In this document: piece by piece, positions 60,558 through 64,000 of the stretch
How positions within the stretch are numbered: the stretch's first letter is position 1
How the letters are laid out: the number at the start of each line of letters is the position of its first letter
Assembly: GCF_000826525.2 (NCBI RefSeq)
Contig: NZ_LN651331.1
Location: 806,026 to 870,025 of the forward strand
Length of the DNA stretch: 64,000 bases
Direction: 5' to 3'
Source: Mobilicoccus massiliensis
GTDB taxonomy: Bacteria > Actinomycetota > Actinomycetes > Actinomycetales > Dermatophilaceae
Program-made: the position numbers and the translations under genes
Notes under the pieces: model-generated
The model's input: the letters and a program-made list of their open reading frames with translations, nothing else
Told to the model about the DNA's origin: nothing
Database searches by the model: none

Positions 60558-61844
60558 TCAGGCCGATTCGCGCTCGTCGCCACGCTTGCGGCGACGTCCG
60601 TCGGCGCCGCCGTGGCGCACCACCGTGGGCGTCACCCGGTCGAGCACGACCTCGCGCGTGACGACGACGCGCGCGATGTCGTCGTCGCTCGGCACGTCGA
60701 ACATGACCGGCTGGAGGACCTCCTCCATGATCGCCCGCAGACCACGAGCACCCGTTCCCCTCGACAGTGCCTGCTCGGCGAGGGCCTCGACCGCGCCGTC
60801 GGTGAACTCGAGGTCGACCCCGTCGATCTCGAACATGCGCTTGTACTGCTTGATGAGCGCGTTGCGCGGCTCGACGAGGATGCGCACGAGCGCCTCGCGA
60901 TCCAGCGGCGCGACCGTGGTGATCACCGGAAGCCGGCCGATGAACTCGGGGATGAGCCCGAACTTCATGAGGTCTTCGGGCATGACGTCGGCGAAGTACT
61001 CGGCGGGCGCCTTGACCGCCTGCAGGGCCGCGCCGAACCCGAGGCCGGTCTTGCCCGCGCGCGACTCGATGAGCTTCTCCAGCCCCGCGAACGCACCGCC
61101 CACGATGAACAGCACGTTGGTCGTGTCGATCTGGATGAACTCCTGGTGCGGGTGCTTGCGCCCGCCCTGGGGCGGCACCGACGCGGTCGTGCCCTCGAGG
61201 ATCTTCAACAGTGCCTGCTGCACACCCTCACCGGAGACGTCCCGGGTGATCGACGGGTTCTCGCTCTTGCGAGCGATCTTGTCGACCTCGTCGATGTAGA
61301 TGATGCCCGTCTCGGCCTTCTTGACGTCGTAGTCGGCGGCCTGGATGAGCTTGAGCAGGATGTTCTCGACGTCCTCGCCCACGTACCCGGCCTCGGTGAG
61401 CGCCGTGGCGTCGGCGATGGCGAACGGCACGTTGAGCATGCGCGCGAGCGTCTGCGCCAGGTAGGTCTTGCCGCACCCCGTGGGGCCGATGAGCAGGATG
61501 TTCGACTTCGCGATGTCGACCGGCTCCTCGCCCTTCTTGAGCGACTCCCCCGCCTGGATGCGCTTGTAGTGGTTGTAGACGGCGACGGCGAGCGCCCGCT
61601 TGGCCTCGTCCTGACCGATGACGAACTGCTGGAGGAAGTCGAAGATCTCGCGCGGCTTGGGCAACTCCCCCAGGCCGAGCTCACTGGCCTCGGCGAGCTC
61701 CTCCTCGATGATCTCGTTGCACAGGTCGATGCACTCGTCGCAGATATAGACACCGGGCCCGGCGATGAGCTTCTTGACCTGCTTCTGGCTCTTACCGCAG
61801 AACGAGCACTTGAGCAGGTCACCGCCCTCTCCGATACGTGCCAC
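60558..61844 (-). CDS. clpX: ATP-dependent Clp protease ATP-binding subunit ClpX
   Basis: The 428-residue AAA+ unfoldase begins with the ClpX zinc-binding domain (C13, C16, C35, C38 in CSFCGK and CDECID). Walker A GPTGCGKT, Walker [12 protein letters not shown], sensor motifs and the IGF-type ClpP loop region follow. It unfolds tagged proteins for ClpP. Translation starts at GTG 61844, with GGAGGA six bases upstream. An amino-acid antiporter gene separates it from clpP, although the two are usually adjacent. Confidence 0.95.
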   Translation of the reverse strand: MARIGEGGDLLKCSFCGKSQKQVKKLIAGPGVYICDECIDLCNEIIEEELAEASELGLGELPKPREIFDFLQQFVIGQDEAKRALAVAVYNHYKRIQAGESLKKGEEPVDIAKSNILLIGPTGCGKTYLAQTLARMLNVPFAIADATALTEAGYVGEDVENILLKLIQAADYDVKKAETGIIYIDEVDKIARKSENPSITRDVSGEGVQQALLKILEGTTASVPPQGGRKHPHQEFIQIDTTNVLFIVGGAFAGLEKLIESRAGKTGLGFGAALQAVKAPAEYFADVMPEDLMKFGLIPEFIGRLPVITTVAPLDREALVRILVEPRNALIKQYKRMFEIDGVDLEFTDGAVEALAEQALSRGTGARGLRAIMEEVLQPVMFDVPSDDDIARVVVTREVVLDRVTPTVVRHGGADGRRRKRGDERESA

Positions 61845-61958
61845 GTGTCCTCCCTCGTCGTTCGCCGAACTCGTCGCCCTCTCGGGCCCGTCGCGTACGT
61901 GACGGTACCGCCCCCACTTGGTTACGTCCTCCATTGAACCCCGGTGTCGGGCGGCACG

Positions 61959-61991
61959 GCGCCTCTGTCCGCTGAGGGCGGACAGAGGCGC
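61959..61991. terminator. Terminator of the antiporter gene
   Basis: Arms GCGCCTCTGTCCGC and GCGGACAGAGGCGC (one base offset) form a hairpin 20 bases after the antiporter stop and before the clpX promoter region. Confidence 0.75.
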
Positions 61992-62012
61992 ATCGTGCGA
62001 CGAGGTGGTGGC

Positions 62013-63530
62013 TCAGATCTGGATCGCTCCCGTGGCGAGACCGACGACGCCGGCTGCCGCGGCGACGACGACGATCGCGGCGATGGCCATCTCGTACGGT
62101 CGGAACACCGGCAGCCGAGCCTCTCGACGGGCCCAGACGTAGAGGCCGGCCCCGACCACGTAGAAGATGCACGCGAGCAGCAAGTACTGCAGCTCGGCGG
62201 CGTAGACGAGCCAGACGGCGTAGACGACGGCCACGAGCGCGATGACGAGCGCGCCCAGACCGATGTGCCGGTCGCCGGAGCCACCGTCACGCAGCGCCGT
62301 GACCACCGCGTACGTCACCGACCAGAAGTACGGCAGCAGAACGAGGGCCGAGGCGAGGTAGATGAGCGTGTTGTAGGTGCCGGCGTTGACGAGCGTCCAC
62401 ACGAGCATCGCCTGGATGCACAGGCTCGTCATCCACAGTGCGTTGACCGGCGCGCCGTTCTTGTTCTCCTTGGCGAGCCAGCGCGGCATGACCCCCTCCT
62501 GCGCCGGCTTGAGGAGGATCTCGGCGCACAACAGGGTCCAGCTCAGCAGGGCGCCGAGGATCGAGACGATGAGGCCGATCGAGATGAACCACGTTCCCCA
62601 CGGACCGACGACGCTCGAGAGCACCGCGGCCATCGACGGCTTGGACAGCCCTGCGACGTCGGCCTGGGCCATGACGCCGTACGAGACGAGGTTGACGAGC
62701 ACGAGCAGGGCCAGGACGGCGAGGAAGCCGACGACCGTGGCCTTGCCGACGTCGGAGCGCTTCTGCGCCCGAGAGCTGAAGATGCTCGCGCCCTCGATGC
62801 CGATGAACACCCAGACGGTCACCATCATCATGTTCTTGACCTGGTCTATGGTCGAGCCGAGCGGCTCGCCGTCCAGGGTGACCGTGCGTCCCCAGAAGTC
62901 CGCGGTGAAGATCCCAAGATCGAAGGCGACGACCGCCAGCACGACGAAGAGGACGATCGGGACGATCTTGGCGATCGTCACGACCGTGTTGAGGATCGCG
63001 GCCTCCTTGACGCCGCGAAGGATGAGCAGGTGGTAGCACCACAAGAGGACCGAGGCTCCGACGATCGAGGCCGGGGTCGGACCGAACGAACCGCCGACGC
63101 CCTCGACCTCGCGGAAGATCGGGAAGAAGTTGCCGAGCGTGCCGAACGCCATGACGAAGAACGCCACGTTGCCCACCCAGGCGCTGATCCAGTACCCCCA
63201 CGCCGAGGTGTACCCGATGAAGTCGCCGAAGCCGGCTCGGGCGTAACCGTAGACGCCGCCGTCGACCTCCGGCCGGGCGGTGGACAGGGTCTGGAACGTC
63301 AGGGCCAGCATGAGCATGCCGACGCCCGTGATCGTCCATCCGATGAGCACGGGGCCGGGGGCCGCTGCGCTCGCCATGTCGGAGGGGATGTTGAAGATCC
63401 CCGCCCCGATCATCGAGCCGATCGCGAGCGCGGTGAGCGCCGCGAGCGGAAGACCGCCCGGCCTCTGGACCGCTGACCCCGCACTGCCTTCGTTCGCTCC
63501 CGGTACGAGCCGGTCGGAGATCGTCGCCAT
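62013..63530 (-). CDS. APC-family amino-acid antiporter (ArcD/arginine-ornithine type)
   Basis: The 505-residue transporter has about thirteen helices and the basic-amino-acid antiporter signatures LTALAIGSMIGAGIFNIPSD near the start, GGVYGYARAGFGDFIGYTSA and VWVFIGIEGASIFSSRAQKR. Members exchange arginine for ornithine or agmatine, or lysine for cadaverine. The exact substrate is unknown, and no arginine deiminase or decarboxylase gene is nearby. ATG 63530 follows AGGAC. It is transcribed in the direction of clpX but has its own terminator. Confidence 0.85.
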   Translation of the reverse strand: MATISDRLVPGANEGSAGSAVQRPGGLPLAALTALAIGSMIGAGIFNIPSDMASAAAPGPVLIGWTITGVGMLMLALTFQTLSTARPEVDGGVYGYARAGFGDFIGYTSAWGYWISAWVGNVAFFVMAFGTLGNFFPIFREVEGVGGSFGPTPASIVGASVLLWCYHLLILRGVKEAAILNTVVTIAKIVPIVLFVVLAVVAFDLGIFTADFWGRTVTLDGEPLGSTIDQVKNMMMVTVWVFIGIEGASIFSSRAQKRSDVGKATVVGFLAVLALLVLVNLVSYGVMAQADVAGLSKPSMAAVLSSVVGPWGTWFISIGLIVSILGALLSWTLLCAEILLKPAQEGVMPRWLAKENKNGAPVNALWMTSLCIQAMLVWTLVNAGTYNTLIYLASALVLLPYFWSVTYAVVTALRDGGSGDRHIGLGALVIALVAVVYAVWLVYAAELQYLLLACIFYVVGAGLYVWARREARLPVFRPYEMAIAAIVVVAAAAGVVGLATGAIQI

Positions 63531-63650
63531 GACCTGTCCTCTCGTCTGCGCCACGTCGCGCACTGCCAGGATGACGGCGCGAGGGTGCGCTGCGCAGGAG
63601 TTTCATACCGTCCGGTCGGTACAGTCGATGTGACGTCGGTCATACGACGA

Positions 63651-63686
63651 CGAAGGGCCGGTGGTGTCGAACACCACCAGCCCTTC
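63651..63686. terminator. Terminator of clpP
   Basis: A perfect long hairpin (CGAAGGGC, then GGTGGTGT, loop CGA, ACACCACC and GCCCTTCG, one mismatch) lies about 45 bases after the clpP stop. Confidence 0.8.
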
Positions 63687-63730
63687 GAACAGGCCTGCGC
63701 GCCGGCAGAACTCGCGCGCGGCCGGCCGGC

Positions 63731-64000
63731 TCAGCCCTGCTTGGACGCCTTACGGCTGACGAGCACCTCGTCGATGATCCCGTAGCTCTTGGCCTCCTCG
63801 GCCGAGAGGAACTTGTCGCGCTCGATGTCCTCGTTGACCTGCTCCGGCGTGCGGCCGGAGTGGTCGGCGAGGGTCTGCTCGAGCCAGGTGCGCATGCGGA
63901 AGACCTCGTTGGCCTGGATCTCGATGTCGCTGGCCTGACCGTAGTCACTGCCACCGAGGGCCGGCTGGTGGATGAGCACGCGGCTGTTCGGCAGCGCGTA
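63731..64000 (-). CDS. clpP: ATP-dependent Clp protease proteolytic subunit, C-terminal part (runs off the right edge)
   Basis: About 90 residues of the ClpP fold are present up to the stop at 63731. They include PNSRVLIHQPALGG, the helix IEIQANEVFRMRTWLEQTLADHS, and IERDKFLSAEEAKSYGIID containing the catalytic Asp. The catalytic Ser and His lie upstream or outside. It forms the proteolytic chamber driven by ClpX. Actinobacteria usually have two adjacent clpP genes; this is the one nearest clpX (likely clpP2). Confidence 0.9.
   Translation of the reverse strand, partial: YALPNSRVLIHQPALGGSDYGQASDIEIQANEVFRMRTWLEQTLADHSGRTPEQVNEDIERDKFLSAEEAKSYGIIDEVLVSRKASKQG

Noticed and set aside
1..64000. 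Search for tRNA, rRNA, IS transposases, integrases, prophage and CRISPR arrays
   Set aside because: None recognised by eye. A tRNAscan, ISfinder and CRISPR search would be decisive, especially for diverged or partial elements.

Overview
The window is about 64 kb of GC-rich chromosomal DNA (roughly 70% G+C by eye) from an actinobacterium. The evidence is a DtxR/IdeR-type iron box, GAF-ANTAR regulators, an ultrashort actinobacterial ileS T-box, overlapping GTGA/ATGA stop-start junctions and several probably leaderless starts. Gene content (mannitol PTS, LutABC, LctP, DoxX, DUF4233-ndk) fits Micrococcales, perhaps Dermatophilaceae or Intrasporangiaceae; the family is only a guess. No rRNA, tRNA, prophage, IS transposase or CRISPR was seen.

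Layout. 1-1.3 kb: tail of a membrane-anchored beta-lactamase-fold hydrolase, then a decayed molybdopterin oxidoreductase fragment between two near-identical hairpin terminators. 1.3-4.5 kb: rpsO-pnp. 4.6-6 kb: iron-boxed DUF2470 gene and a DUF1540 gene. 6.1-9.7 kb: a cobalamin-riboswitch btuFCD operon ending in a coupled unknown gene. 9.8-12.4 kb: BisC/TorA-type molybdoenzyme carrying an in-frame 153-bp template-switch insertion. 12.5-21.4 kb: lactate cluster (FadR-type regulator, D-lactate dehydrogenase, LctP, LutA, frameshifted LutB, LutC). 21.5-26.9 kb: sunset-domain protein, MFS transporter, JmjC oxygenase with a GGAD-repeat protein, ndk, DUF4233. 27-31.8 kb: four-carbon sugar-acid catabolic island (GntP permease, DUF1537 kinase, PdxA-like dehydrogenase, DeoR regulator) lying between DUF4233-ndk and folC. 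31.9-37.5 kb: ileS-GNAT-folC behind a T-box. 37.6-41.3 kb: FAD-linked 2-hydroxyacid oxidase, DoxX, M20 dipeptidase. 41.4-45.4 kb: alternating AraC and GAF-ANTAR regulators. 45.5-54.2 kb: aldo/keto reductase, DUF72, VOC, DUF2200, gluconate-type GntP, Tat-exported M20 peptidase, cytochrome b-molybdopterin fusion with a cysteine-less HMA-like partner, GNAT. 54.3-64 kb: valS, a divergent polyol dehydrogenase/mannitol PTS pair, clpX, an amino-acid antiporter, and the end of clpP.

How the genes work together. The 12.5-21.4 kb block can import lactate (LctP) and oxidise the D form (Dld) and L form (LutABC), probably repressed by the FadR-type protein at a perfect 27-bp palindrome. The 27-31.8 kb block is a self-contained import-phosphorylate-oxidise pathway with its own regulator. 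The 57-60.4 kb pair likely imports and oxidises a polyol. Housekeeping genes (rpsO-pnp, ileS, valS, clpX/P, ndk, folC) form the conserved frame into which these catabolic blocks are set.

The most notable sequence-level signals are two young structural mutations (the bisC-type template switch and the 22-bp tandem duplication in lutB), a family of intergenic hairpins sharing a TTTCCAC/GAAACG core, and the GGAD-repeat protein next to the JmjC oxygenase. I found no clearly new defence or mobile system.
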